From Paenibacillus woosongensis (GTDB lineage: Bacteria > Bacillota > Bacilli > Paenibacillales > Paenibacillaceae), in the NCBI RefSeq assembly GCF_009725165.1, contig NZ_WNZW01000002.1:124001-188000 (forward strand): a stretch of DNA of 64,000 bases, given 5' to 3'. The translations under genes and the position numbers were made by a program. The notes under the pieces were generated by a model. That model did no database searches. It saw only the letters and a list, made by a program, of their open reading frames with translations, and was not told the origin of the DNA. Of the stretch, positions 16,634 to 25,094 are shown one piece after another. Each line of letters opens with the position of its first letter. Positions within the stretch are counted from its first letter, which is position 1.

Positions 16634-16798
16634 ATGAAGAGCTATATCTCGGACAATTCTCTTCGCGCGCAGGGCAAAGCCTGGCAAATCCGTATCCTGC
16701 TTAACCAATGGCAAAAACATTCCGGTCCAGCATGCAAAGTAAAGGATCTTATCGCTTCGCGGCAGCAATTGAACCCGAAGGTGAGCGGCCGTGAATAG
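16634..16798 (+). CDS. mciZ: MciZ, mother cell inhibitor of FtsZ
   Basis: A 54-residue protein starting MKSYISDNSLRAQGKAWQIR. The block GKAWQIRILLNQW...VKDLIAS lines up with GKAWEIR...VKDWIS of the 40-residue B. subtilis MciZ, which caps FtsZ filaments in the mother cell during sporulation. AAGGAGGG at good spacing fixes the ATG at 16634. Position divergent to nudF is that of B. subtilis mciZ. This version is longer at both ends. Its last eight bases overlap the GTG start of the TPR gene, so the two are coupled. A weak sigma-E-like match (TCATAAC, 14 bases, CATATGGT) and a TTGTCC-18-TATTAT sigma-A-like match lie upstream; I cannot choose between them. Confidence 0.85.
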   Translation: MKSYISDNSLRAQGKAWQIRILLNQWQKHSGPACKVKDLIASRQQLNPKVSGRE

Positions 16799-17771
16799 AA
16801 ATGAGTTATGCGAATCTGCTGCGGAGACGACCATTTCTGCGGATCTGCCTGCCGCCGAACGGCTGATGCAAATCGGGCTGAACCTGCGGCTTACTCAGGG
16901 CAGCAGCGACGACGAAATTGCCTTATCACTGTGGGATGTGATTGAGCAGGACAAGCTGCCTGGCGGCCGCAAGCTTCTTGTTCTTGTGCTGCATCAGCTG
17001 GGGGCATACGATAGCGCTTCTGCTTGGCTTACTCCTGACATGTTTGCAGATCAACAACTACAGCTTGTCCATGCGGAAATTTTGCTCCGATCCGGAGAAG
17101 CAGAACAAGCTCTTTCCTTTATTGAGGACTGCTTAACTCCAGCAACGCGGGAGGACGCGGATTTTTGGGATCAAATGAGCCGCTTGTCCGATCTTTCCCG
17201 CCTCATGGCGCAGCGGGATTATGACTGGAATAAGGCTGATTTGTATCGTTTAGCCGGTCTAATTAACCTTGCGATAAAGCTTGGCCATACAGAAACCGCC
17301 TTGCAGCTCGCCGGCTCGGAAGTCGATTTGCAATATCTCCTCATTAGCGCGCTTTATCAAGAAGGCTACATAGAGGCGGCCAAGCGCCTTTTGTGCAGGC
17401 TGCCCGATCCGCTGTTGCTGGGCTCGCTGCAGCTGTACCGGGAAATTGCCTTTATATCTGCTGAAATGCTGCATGATGAAGGCTGCTACGAGAAGGCTTG
17501 CCGCATTTTCGAAACGCTGATCAGGCAAGCCCCGGAAATGGCGCGTGCGCGGTTTGGCGCTGCTTCCTGCTATTTGCATCAAACTATGGACAACTTAGTC
17601 AAACGCATTGAGCTGTACCATCCCTCCGAAGAAGAACAGCGTAAAATCGAAAAATATCTGGACACGCTTCAGCAGACCTTGCTCACGCTAGAGAAGTCGA
17701 ACTGGCACACAACCTGGACTCCCGTACAGCAAAAAAATATTGGAGGGCGTGACAAACGGCCGCTGAATTAG
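16791..17771 (+). CDS. Tetratricopeptide-repeat-like protein coupled to mciZ
   Basis: A 326-residue, mostly helical, soluble protein starting at GTG 16791 (GAAGGTGAG upstream). It has TPR-like helix pairs, for example AEILLRSGEAEQALSFIEDC, LLISALYQEGYIEAAKRLLC and AEMLHDEGCYEKACRIFETL, each with the spaced small residues of TPR units. No signal peptide or membrane segment. It overlaps mciZ by eight bases on the same strand, implying co-expression. I do not recognise a specific family; a scaffold or partner role in sporulation or division is inference from the neighbour only. Confidence 0.8.
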   Translation: MNRNELCESAAETTISADLPAAERLMQIGLNLRLTQGSSDDEIALSLWDVIEQDKLPGGRKLLVLVLHQLGAYDSASAWLTPDMFADQQLQLVHAEILLRSGEAEQALSFIEDCLTPATREDADFWDQMSRLSDLSRLMAQRDYDWNKADLYRLAGLINLAIKLGHTETALQLAGSEVDLQYLLISALYQEGYIEAAKRLLCRLPDPLLLGSLQLYREIAFISAEMLHDEGCYEKACRIFETLIRQAPEMARARFGAASCYLHQTMDNLVKRIELYHPSEEEQRKIEKYLDTLQQTLLTLEKSNWHTTWTPVQQKNIGGRDKRPLN

Positions 17772-17775
17772 AGTG

Positions 17776-17825
17776 CAAAAAGGCGCCCTCGCGACAACTT
17801 CGCTTAAAGTTATCAGGACACCTTG
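17776..17825 (-). terminator. Terminator after the M20 peptidase gene
   Basis: Minus strand AAGGTGTCCTGATAACTT-TAAGCG-AAGTTGTCGCGAGGGCGCCTT with wobbles, followed by TTTTT. It separates the convergent TPR gene and peptidase gene; the stem is also present in the plus-strand RNA but lacks a U tract there. Confidence 0.7.
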
Positions 17826-17851
17826 TATGCGGAAAACATTTGCTTATTGGC

Positions 17852-18979
17852 TTATGAATTTACCGTTTGCGCAACGATCTCCAGCGCGTATTCGGCGATT
17901 TTCACAATGTCATCGGCCTTAATTCGCTCATTTGTTGTATGAATCTCCTCGTATCCTACTGCAAGATTAACCGTAGGCACGCCGAATCCGTTCATGATAT
18001 TAGCGTCGCTGCCCCCGCCGGAGGTAAAGGTTCTACCGGAAAGCCCCAGCTTGCCTGCAGCCCGTTTGGCCAACTGGACAACGGCATCCTGTGCTCCAAG
18101 ATGGAACCCGGGATAAATAATATCGCTTCTAAACTCCCCTCTGGCTCCGAAATCACTGCAGGCCGTATCGACGGCTTCCTTCATCAGCGCCAGCTGCTTA
18201 TCCACCTTTTCCCGCGACAGGCTGCGTGCTTCGGCATACAGCTTCGCGTAATCAGTAACGACATTCGTTGGTCCGCCGCCTTCGAATTTGCCGATGTTGG
18301 CCGTCGTTTCTTCGTCAATGCGCCCCAGCTTCATGCGGGCAATCGCCTTGCCGGCGACCTGGATCGCACTGATTCCATCCTCCGGATTAACGCCGGCATG
18401 CGCGGATTTGCCGAATATTTCAATCTCGATGCGCGCCTGGGTTGGCGCCCCCACACAGATTGAACCTACTTCTCCGTTCGAATCGATTGCAAAGCCGAAG
18501 CGGGAGTCCAGCAAGCTGCGATCCATAGCTCTGGCGCCAAGCAATCCAGACTCTTCTCCAGCGGTAATGACAAACTGGATCTTTCCGTGCGGCAGCTGCC
18601 GCTCCTGCAGCACTTGAATGATCTCAAGCAGCGCGGCCAGTCCTGCTTTGTCATCGGCGCCAAGAATCGTTGTTCCGTCACTGCGAATCCAGCCGTCCTC
18701 GCCGATCACAGGTTTGATGCCTTTGCCCGGCGCAACGGTATCCATATGGCAGGTGAACAGGAATGGCTGCGCTTGAACATCTTGTCTTGCCTGCAATGTT
18801 GCCACGATGTTGCCGGCACCGTGTCCGGTCCGTTTCATAGAATCGTCTTCCACGACATGCAGTCCTAGCTCAGCAAATTTCGTTTTCAAATAATCGGCAA
18901 TTTTCCGTTCGTCCTTCGTCTCGCTGTCGATTTGCACTAATTCCACAAATTGTGCGATGATTCTGTCCTTGTTGATCAC
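17852..18979 (-). CDS. M20 family peptidase, PepT-like (YqjE-like)
   Basis: A 375-residue metallopeptidase with two-zinc site motifs: FTCHMDTV (first His and catalytic Asp), LGADDKAGLAA (bridging Asp), TAGEESGLLGA (catalytic Glu pair), the SNGEVG region and the C-terminal HTTNERI His. The dimerisation insert spans about residues 180-295. Family members are tripeptidase T-like aminopeptidases; B. subtilis YqjE is the nearest recalled relative. GTG start at 18979 after GAGGAAAG. It is monocistronic and divergent from prli42. Substrate unknown. Confidence 0.88.
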   Translation of the reverse strand: MINKDRIIAQFVELVQIDSETKDERKIADYLKTKFAELGLHVVEDDSMKRTGHGAGNIVATLQARQDVQAQPFLFTCHMDTVAPGKGIKPVIGEDGWIRSDGTTILGADDKAGLAALLEIIQVLQERQLPHGKIQFVITAGEESGLLGARAMDRSLLDSRFGFAIDSNGEVGSICVGAPTQARIEIEIFGKSAHAGVNPEDGISAIQVAGKAIARMKLGRIDEETTANIGKFEGGGPTNVVTDYAKLYAEARSLSREKVDKQLALMKEAVDTACSDFGARGEFRSDIIYPGFHLGAQDAVVQLAKRAAGKLGLSGRTFTSGGGSDANIMNGFGVPTVNLAVGYEEIHTTNERIKADDIVKIAEYALEIVAQTVNS

Positions 18980-19056
18980 TGGACTTTCCTCGCTTTCTCT
19001 TTTGCGCTAATATTAATGAATAGAGGTCAAGTACATGTAAAGGAGCTTTGCAATTT

Positions 19057-19158
19057 ATGATGCAAAAAAAATGGTTCAAAGTCGTCGTTTATCTTATGCT
19101 ATTCGCCATGATCGGTTCTACGCTGCTTGCGCTGCTCGAACCGCTGCTGTTCCGCTAG
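19057..19158 (+). CDS. prli42: Prli42, stressosome membrane mini-protein
   Basis: A 33-residue single-pass membrane protein, MMQKKWFKVVVYLMLFAMIG then STLLALLEPLLFR. It matches Prli42, the conserved Firmicute mini-protein first seen in Listeria that tethers the stressosome scaffold RsbR to the membrane: a basic head, the VVYLMLxAMxGSTLL helix and a short tail. AAAGGAG lies 11 bases before the first ATG, eight and three more to the second, so either Met could serve. It stands alone between the peptidase and lipB genes. In Bacillales lacking classic rsb genes its partner is unknown. Confidence 0.85.
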   Translation: MMQKKWFKVVVYLMLFAMIGSTLLALLEPLLFR

Positions 19159-19161
19159 AGC

Positions 19162-19854
19162 TTATGACTCCCAGTGCTCCTTGTACTCGGAGATTTGAAA
19201 CACTTCATTGAAATAAGGCAATATTTCACGGGCCACCTGCTCTACGGAGAAGGCCAGCCCGGTCATGTCCTCCAACGAGGTCACGCCATATTCCTGAATG
19301 CCGCAAGGGATGATGCCGCGAAAGCCATCCTCCTGAATCCCGGATTTGACGTTGAAGGCAAAGCCGTGGCTTGTGATAAATCCTTTTCTCCGGCGGCATT
19401 TATTGAATTTCACGCCAATGGCGGCAATTTTAACATCACCTACCCATACCCCGGTATAGCCCTGCTTTCGCGAGCCAGAAATGCCATACCGCGCTAAGTA
19501 GTTTATGATGACCTGCTCGATATCCCGAAGATATCCGTGCAGATCGATCCCCTGATTTCCATCCAGCCAAAGCAGCGGGTAGCCGACGAGCTGACCCGGT
19601 CCATGGTATGTAATATCTCCTCCCCGATCGATTTCAAACAGGGAAATTCCTCGTTCCTTCAGCTGCTCGGGGCTGAGCAGCAAATGCTCCGGATGGCGCG
19701 AAGAGCCGATCGTATACGTTGGCGGATGCTGAAGAAGCAGCAGGTGTCCCTGCTGCTGTCCTTCGTCGATGGCCTTCACGATCTCTTTTTGCCTATTCCA
19801 GGCCTCTCCGTATTCCATCATCGGGAAATATCTGACTTCCAAGGAATTCGTCAT
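19162..19854 (-). CDS. lipB: Octanoyltransferase LipB
   Basis: Transfers octanoate from acyl carrier protein to lipoyl domains. The 230-residue protein has RHPEHLL, RGGDITYHGPGQLVGYPL, the catalytic Lys142 in VKIAAIGVK and Cys184 in GIIPCGIQEYG. It belongs to the LipB type, which is not the LipM/LipL route of B. subtilis. The frame extends to 19893; AAAGG before ATG 19854 supports the shorter form. It lies just downstream of bkdB, whose product needs lipoylation, so the linkage makes metabolic sense. It converges with prli42, with only three bases between the two stop codons and no terminator. Confidence 0.93.
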   Translation of the reverse strand: MTNSLEVRYFPMMEYGEAWNRQKEIVKAIDEGQQQGHLLLLQHPPTYTIGSSRHPEHLLLSPEQLKERGISLFEIDRGGDITYHGPGQLVGYPLLWLDGNQGIDLHGYLRDIEQVIINYLARYGISGSRKQGYTGVWVGDVKIAAIGVKFNKCRRRKGFITSHGFAFNVKSGIQEDGFRGIIPCGIQEYGVTSLEDMTGLAFSVEQVAREILPYFNEVFQISEYKEHWES

Positions 19855-19900
19855 ACGGTTCATCGCCTTTCTCGGATTCATGAAGACTCGCATTATAAAT

Positions 19901-21283
19901 TTAGTATACCTGCGTATCTAGGGAATAACTCTCCATATTGTCTTTGACCCGCTGCATAAAACGTCCGCAGATCACCCCATCCAGTATACGATGATCTAGG
20001 GACAGACACAAATTCGCCATGGAGCGTACGGCAATCATATCATTAATAACGACGGGCTTCTTCACGATCGATTCGAACGTCAGAATCGCCGCTTGCGGAT
20101 AGTTGATGATCGGCTGGGTCAAAATAGAACCAAACGATCCGGTATTATTAACGGTAAACGTTCCGCCCTGCATATCATCCAGCTTGAGCTTGCCCGCTCT
20201 TACCTTCGTCGCCAATTCTTCGATTTCTCTGGCCAAGCCGGCGATGTTCTTCTGGTCCGCCTTCTTAATAACAGGTGTCATTACAGAATCCTCTGTGCCG
20301 ACGGCGAGCGAAATGTTGATATCGCGCTTGACGATAATTTTATCGACCGCCCATACAGAGTTCATAATCGGATAATCCTTGATGGCACTGACAACCGCTT
20401 TGAGCAGGAATGCGAGATAAGTCAGGTTAACGCCTTCTCTTTTCCTGAATTCGTCCTTCAGCTTATTGCGAAGCTGAACTAAGTTGGTTACATCAACCTC
20501 AATCATCATCCAGCCGTGAGGAATTTCCGACACACTTTGCCGCATACGCGTAGCAATTGTATTCCGGATCGGCGTCACATCGATGAAATACTCCGACCGG
20601 TCGCCGCCCTCCACCTCAATCGTCGGAATTTTCGGCGTCTCTGAAAGATGAAGGCCAGAATTGCGCACCTGCTCCGCTGCCGCATTATTAAACTCAGCCG
20701 GCGGGGCTGGCGTGGAGACTGGCGCTGCCGGAGACCGGGCTGGCTGCGCAGGCCGGGGCGCTTGGTAATTACTCTGATCCACGGGAGCTGCTGCGCCTCC
20801 TTTGTTATTCTCCAGGTAATTCAATACGTCCTTACGGGTAATGCGGCCGCCTAGGCCCGTTCCAGAAATAGCCCGCAGGTCTAGCCCGTGCTCTTGTGCC
20901 AGCGTCTGAACGGCCGGGGAATAACGGCTCCGCTGCGGCCCATCGCCGTACGCAGCGGTAGCTGCATCCGCCTGTCCGGCAGAAGCTGCCGGGGAATCAA
21001 CGCCAGTTGCGGCACTAGCCTCCATACCGCCAGCCGTTTCAATCCGGCAAATGACAGCCCCTACTTCGATTTCCTGCCCTTCTTCCGCTAGCAGCTCGCC
21101 CATGACCCCGTCTAAGGTGGACGGAATTTCAGCATTCACCTTATCGGTAATAACCTCGCAAATCGGCTCATACTGCTCGACGGGATCTCCCGGCTTCTTC
21201 AGCCATTTGCCGATCGTTGCCGATACGAGCGATTCCGCAAGCTGTGGCATTACGACATCCTGCAATGTTCTATTTGATGACAT
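19901..21283 (-). CDS. bkdB: Branched-chain 2-oxoacid dehydrogenase E2 (dihydrolipoyl acyltransferase)
   Basis: A 460-residue E2. One lipoyl domain at the N-terminus (residues about 5-80, lipoyl Lys in EVITDKVNAEIPS), a Pro/Ala linker, a peripheral-subunit-binding domain (SPAVQTLAQEHGLDL and GLGGRITRKDVL, about 125-160), a second Pro/Ala-rich linker, and the catalytic domain ending with LSLDHRILDGVICGRFM (catalytic His-Asp motif). Start 21283 is set by GGGAGTGAGG. It follows bkdAB by 17 bases. E2 forms the complex core and makes branched acyl-CoA primers for iso/anteiso fatty acids. Confidence 0.95.
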   Translation of the reverse strand: MSSNRTLQDVVMPQLAESLVSATIGKWLKKPGDPVEQYEPICEVITDKVNAEIPSTLDGVMGELLAEEGQEIEVGAVICRIETAGGMEASAATGVDSPAASAGQADAATAAYGDGPQRSRYSPAVQTLAQEHGLDLRAISGTGLGGRITRKDVLNYLENNKGGAAAPVDQSNYQAPRPAQPARSPAAPVSTPAPPAEFNNAAAEQVRNSGLHLSETPKIPTIEVEGGDRSEYFIDVTPIRNTIATRMRQSVSEIPHGWMMIEVDVTNLVQLRNKLKDEFRKREGVNLTYLAFLLKAVVSAIKDYPIMNSVWAVDKIIVKRDINISLAVGTEDSVMTPVIKKADQKNIAGLAREIEELATKVRAGKLKLDDMQGGTFTVNNTGSFGSILTQPIINYPQAAILTFESIVKKPVVINDMIAVRSMANLCLSLDHRILDGVICGRFMQRVKDNMESYSLDTQVY

Positions 21284-21300
21284 ATCGTCCCTCACTCCCA

Positions 21301-22287
21301 TTAATACAGAGCCAATTGAAGCATGGCTTCCTTGACCTTATCTTTGCTGAGCATAAAGAACTTCTCCATCGGCGGGCTGATCGGCATGGCCGGTACATCA
21401 GGCCCGCACAGCCGCGCGATCGGCGCATCCAGCTCGAACAAGCATTCCTCTGCGATGATCGCCGATACTTCTGCTCCGACTCCGCCGGTTTTATTGTCTT
21501 CATGCACGATTAACACTTTCCCGGTCTTGCGTGCCGCTTCGATAATCGCTTCGCGGTCAAGCGGCTGCAGCGTCCGCAAATCCAAGATGTGGGCGCTAAT
21601 TCCTTGCTCTGCCGCGAGTTCTTCTGCGGCCTGCATGGCGAAATGCAGCGGCAAGCTGTACCCGATTACCGTAATGTCGGTGCCTTCCCGAAGTACGTTC
21701 GCCTTGCCGAGCGGGACGATATAATCATCCTCTGGTACGTCTTCCTTGATCAACTTGTAGCATTTCTTGTTCTCGAAGAACAAGACGGGATCAGGATCGC
21801 GAACCGCAGCCTTTAGCAGCCCCTTGGCATCGTATGCCGAATAAGGAGCGACGATTTTCAGTCCTGGTGTTCCGAAGAAGATCGATTCCGTGCACTGGGA
21901 ATGATACAGTCCCCCGAAGATCCCGCCGCCGATCGGCGCGCGGATGACGACGGGGCAGCTCCAGTCGTTGTTGGAGCGGTAGCGGATTTTAGCCGCTTCG
22001 CTGATGATTTGATTCGTCGCTGGCAGCATGAAGTCGGAATATTGCATTTCAGCGATTGGCTTCATTCCATACATCGCGGCACCAATGGCCACCCCGGCAA
22101 TCGCAGATTCGGACAACGGCGTATCAAGCACACGCATCTCGCCAAATTGCTCCTGAAGCCCTTTCGTCGTCGTGAATACCCCGCCTTTCACGCCAACGTC
22201 TTCCCCTAATACGAATACGTTGTCGTCAAGCTCCATCTCTTCCTTCATGGCAAGACGAATAGCGTCGATATATTCCATTACCGGCAT
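21301..22287 (-). CDS. bkdAB: Branched-chain 2-oxoacid dehydrogenase E1 beta subunit
   Basis: A 328-residue transketolase-type subunit beginning MPVMEYIDAIRLAMKEEMEL with FVLGEDVGVKGGVF, TPLSESAIAGVAIGAA, IAEMQYSDFM and the C-terminal HEDNKTGGVGAE motif. Together with E1 alpha it decarboxylates branched 2-oxoacids with thiamine diphosphate and loads the lipoyl arm of E2. GGGGAGGA precedes the ATG, two bases after the bkdAA stop, so the pair is translationally coupled, fitting a 1:1 heterotetramer. Confidence 0.95.
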   Translation of the reverse strand: MPVMEYIDAIRLAMKEEMELDDNVFVLGEDVGVKGGVFTTTKGLQEQFGEMRVLDTPLSESAIAGVAIGAAMYGMKPIAEMQYSDFMLPATNQIISEAAKIRYRSNNDWSCPVVIRAPIGGGIFGGLYHSQCTESIFFGTPGLKIVAPYSAYDAKGLLKAAVRDPDPVLFFENKKCYKLIKEDVPEDDYIVPLGKANVLREGTDITVIGYSLPLHFAMQAAEELAAEQGISAHILDLRTLQPLDREAIIEAARKTGKVLIVHEDNKTGGVGAEVSAIIAEECLFELDAPIARLCGPDVPAMPISPPMEKFFMLSKDKVKEAMLQLALY

Positions 22288-22289
22288 GA

Positions 22290-23315
22290 TTATTCCTCCC
22301 CTTCGCTATCCGCGTACACATGCAGCAGCGTATCCTCCGGCTTCGGAAACGGCGCGTTCTCCGCCCGTTCGATCGCTGCCTTCAATTGTGCCTGAATGTC
22401 CTTCACGAGGGCTTCATCCTGCTCTTCCGACCAAAGCCCGTTCTCGATAAGATAGCTTTTCATTTTCGGTATGCCGTCCTTCTTCCAATTCTCCTCAACC
22501 TCTTCCTTCGTACGGTACACGAGGTCGTTATCCGAGGTGGAATGCGGAGACAGACGGTACATCATCGCTTCGATCAGCGTCGGCCCTTCGCCGCGAAGCG
22601 CACGCTCGCGCGCTTCCTTCACGACACGGTACACCTCAAGGGCATCATTGCCGTCAACGCGAATGCCCGGGAAGCCGTAACCTTGCGCCCGATCGCTGAC
22701 TTTACCCCCGAGCTGCTTCTTCACCGGAACGGAGATGGCGTACTGATTGTTCTCGCACATGAAAATGACCGGCAGCTTCTGCACACCGGCAAAGTTCAGT
22801 CCCTCGTGGAAATCTCCCTGATTGCTAGAGCCTTCCCCGAAGGTAACGAAGGATACGAACTCCTTCTTCTGCATTTTAGCAGCAAGCGCAATGCCTACGG
22901 CATGCGGAACCTGGGTCGTCACCGGGCTGGAGCCTGTGACGATCCGAAGTCTTTTGCAGCCGAAATGTCCAGGCATTTGGCGGCCCCCGCTGTTCGGGTC
23001 ATCCGCTTTGGCAAAGGCGGACAGCATTAATTCTTCCAGTGTCATGCCTACCGACAGGACGAAGCCATAGTCGCGATAATAAGGCAGGAAATAATCCTGC
23101 TCGCGATTTAAGGCAAAAGCCGCTGCTACCTGCGCGGTCTCCTGTCCGATACCGGAGACGTGGAAATTGATCTTGCCCGCCCGCTGCAGCAGCAAATTAC
23201 GCTCATCAAACTTGCGCGCGAGCAGCATATATTTGTACATGTCCACTACTTCGGCATCCGTCAATCCGAGTTGCTCATGCTTGGGCTGTGTCTTTGTTGA
23301 TACTTTTGCGTTCAT
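22290..23315 (-). CDS. bkdAA: Branched-chain 2-oxoacid dehydrogenase E1 alpha subunit
   Basis: A 341-residue thiamine-diphosphate subunit. The ThDP motif runs from FGEGSSNQGDFHEGLNFAGV to ENNQYAIS; the phosphorylation-loop-like region RLSPHSTSDND is conserved. GAAGGAGGTAA precedes the ATG. A 174-base gap to lpdV contains TATAAT at about 23416 but no good -35, so an internal promoter is possible but unproven. First of three tightly packed genes bkdAA-bkdAB-bkdB. Confidence 0.95.
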   Translation of the reverse strand: MNAKVSTKTQPKHEQLGLTDAEVVDMYKYMLLARKFDERNLLLQRAGKINFHVSGIGQETAQVAAAFALNREQDYFLPYYRDYGFVLSVGMTLEELMLSAFAKADDPNSGGRQMPGHFGCKRLRIVTGSSPVTTQVPHAVGIALAAKMQKKEFVSFVTFGEGSSNQGDFHEGLNFAGVQKLPVIFMCENNQYAISVPVKKQLGGKVSDRAQGYGFPGIRVDGNDALEVYRVVKEARERALRGEGPTLIEAMMYRLSPHSTSDNDLVYRTKEEVEENWKKDGIPKMKSYLIENGLWSEEQDEALVKDIQAQLKAAIERAENAPFPKPEDTLLHVYADSEGEE

Positions 23316-23489
23316 GGGAGTTACCTCCTTCGATTAGAACCCTGCTAGTCGTCTGTACCGTACATGTTTGCTCTTATCTTAAAACCTGGTACTAAGACTT
23401 GGGTTAACCTTATTATAATCCCTTTTTCCGCAAAAAGAAAATGTTCTTTGCAGGGTTTTGTTGATTATGTGATACTTATGCCTAATTTG

Positions 23490-24911
23490 TTAAATTCCAA
23501 CCGCATTGCCGTCCACGGCCAATGCTGCTTCGCCAAGAATTTCGGCCAGCGAAGGGTGCGCAAAAACGGTCTGGCCGATCTCCCATGGCGTAGCATCCAG
23601 CACCTGGGCAAGTGCGGCTTGACTAATCAGTTCGGTAACATGGGCGCCAATCATTTGCACGCCAACGATGTCGTTGCTTTTACGGTCAGCGATCACCTTC
23701 ACGAAGCCTTCCTTCTCCCCGTGTACAAGGGCTTTGCCAATGGCGGAAAACGGTACTCTGCCAATCTTGATGTCAATGCCCTGCTCCTTCGCTTCCTTCT
23801 CATTCAAACCGACGGAAGCTACCTCCGGACGAGTGTATACGCAGCGGGGCACATGTCGGACATTGTACCCATGGGACGGCTCTCCCGCAAGATGATGCAC
23901 CGCCATCAGCCCCTCATGACTTGCCGCATGGGCGAGCTGCAGACCGCCGATGCAATCGCCGATCGCGTAAATATGCGGCTCAGTCGTTTGCATCGACTCG
24001 TTTACCCGGATATAGCCTTGATGCAGGGCGATATCGGTATTTTCAAGGCCAATGTTCTCGACATTCGCCTGCCGTCCGATCGAAACAAGCAGCTTGTCTG
24101 CCTGCAGGCGGACTGCATTGCTATCTTGTACAGCAGTAATTGCGATACCGTCATTGTCTTTCTCTACGGTTTCCGCTTGTACCTTGCAGCCAGTAAGAAT
24201 TTCGATTCCCCGGCGCTCCAACTGCTTCTGCAGCTCGCGTGCAACCTCTTCATCCTCGTTAGGAAGAATCTGTGCAGCTGCCTCTACAACTGTGACCTTG
24301 ACCCCAAAATCATGGAGCAACGAAGCCCATTCCACGCCGATTACACCGCCCCCCACGATAATTATTGAAGTCGGCAGCTCCTCGAGCAGCAAGGCCTCAT
24401 CACTGCTAAGCACGTGCTTACCATCAGGCTCCAACCCTGCGAGAACACGCGGCCTCGAACCTGTCGCAAGGATCAGGTGAGTCGGCACGATCGTCTCCAT
24501 ATCTCCGTCATGCAGCTCGACTGCAACGGCTCCGCTCTTCGGCGAGAAGATCGATGGTCCGATCACTCTCCCTTTTCCATGAATGACCTGGATTTTATGT
24601 TTACGCATCAAATATTGAACGCCTTTATGAAGCTGATCTACGATGCCCTGCTTTCTTTGCTGCACCTTCGGAAAAACAAGGGATAACCCGCTCGTCTCAA
24701 TGCCATAGCTAAGGCTGTCCTTCATTTGCGCGTACAGCTCGGCACTGCGCAGCAGCGCCTTGCTCGGAATGCAGCCCCGGTGTAAGCACGTTCCTCCCAG
24801 CTTATCCTGTTCGATGATCACCACTTGCTTGCCGAGCTGGGCAGCGCGGATTGCCGCAACATAACCGCCAGTCCCGCCGCCTAACACTGCTACATCACAT
24901 GTAATCGTCAT
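23490..24911 (-). CDS. lpdV: Dihydrolipoyl dehydrogenase (E3) of the branched-chain complex
   Basis: A 473-residue flavoprotein that reoxidises the lipoyl group of E2. FAD-binding GGGTGGYVAAIRAAQLG at the N-terminus, redox-active disulfide in GGTCLHRGCIPSK, NAD domain GGGVIGVEWASLL, second FAD motif YAIGDCIGG and the C-terminal HAHPSLAEI-type catalytic His (FAHPSLAEILGEA). Frame is open to 25091, but AGGTGGAGATC before ATG 24911 fixes the start. The CLHRGC disulfide spacing is the form seen in Bkd-type E3. It heads the bkd genes; ptb, bcd and buk, which precede lpdV in B. subtilis, are not here. Confidence 0.95.
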   Translation of the reverse strand: MTITCDVAVLGGGTGGYVAAIRAAQLGKQVVIIEQDKLGGTCLHRGCIPSKALLRSAELYAQMKDSLSYGIETSGLSLVFPKVQQRKQGIVDQLHKGVQYLMRKHKIQVIHGKGRVIGPSIFSPKSGAVAVELHDGDMETIVPTHLILATGSRPRVLAGLEPDGKHVLSSDEALLLEELPTSIIIVGGGVIGVEWASLLHDFGVKVTVVEAAAQILPNEDEEVARELQKQLERRGIEILTGCKVQAETVEKDNDGIAITAVQDSNAVRLQADKLLVSIGRQANVENIGLENTDIALHQGYIRVNESMQTTEPHIYAIGDCIGGLQLAHAASHEGLMAVHHLAGEPSHGYNVRHVPRCVYTRPEVASVGLNEKEAKEQGIDIKIGRVPFSAIGKALVHGEKEGFVKVIADRKSNDIVGVQMIGAHVTELISQAALAQVLDATPWEIGQTVFAHPSLAEILGEAALAVDGNAVGI

Positions 24912-25003
24912 TTCCGATCTCCACCTATCCCCAAAAATGTCCAGACAAACTTCTCGTTTCTTATTGTACCTCGTTTTTTCCACATTACAAACTAAGAACG
25001 AAA

Positions 25004-25032
25004 TAGACAGCCGTTCAAGAAGAAGGTATGAT
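25004..25032 (+). promoter_or_regulatory. Sigma-A promoter of the DUF2627 gene
   Basis: TAGACA at 25004-25009, a 17-base spacer and TATGAT at 25027-25032. GTTCAAGA (25013-25020) and TCTTGAAC about 30 bases later form an inverted repeat flanking the -10, a possible operator shared with the divergent lpdV promoter region. Confidence 0.6.
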
Positions 25033-25094
25033 AAACGTAACATCATCTTGAACGAATAGGATATATTTGCTGACGAAAGGAATTGCTGCAACTC

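Noticed and set aside
23364..24368. 334-codon plus-strand frame opposite lpdV
   Set aside because: Antisense shadow of lpdV without ribosome binding site or recognisable domain.
24912..25094. Possible sigma-54 promoter before lpdV
   Set aside because: No TGGCAC...TTGC type -24/-12 pair could be found; a TTGTAA-16-TACAAT sigma-A-like pair is more likely but weak.
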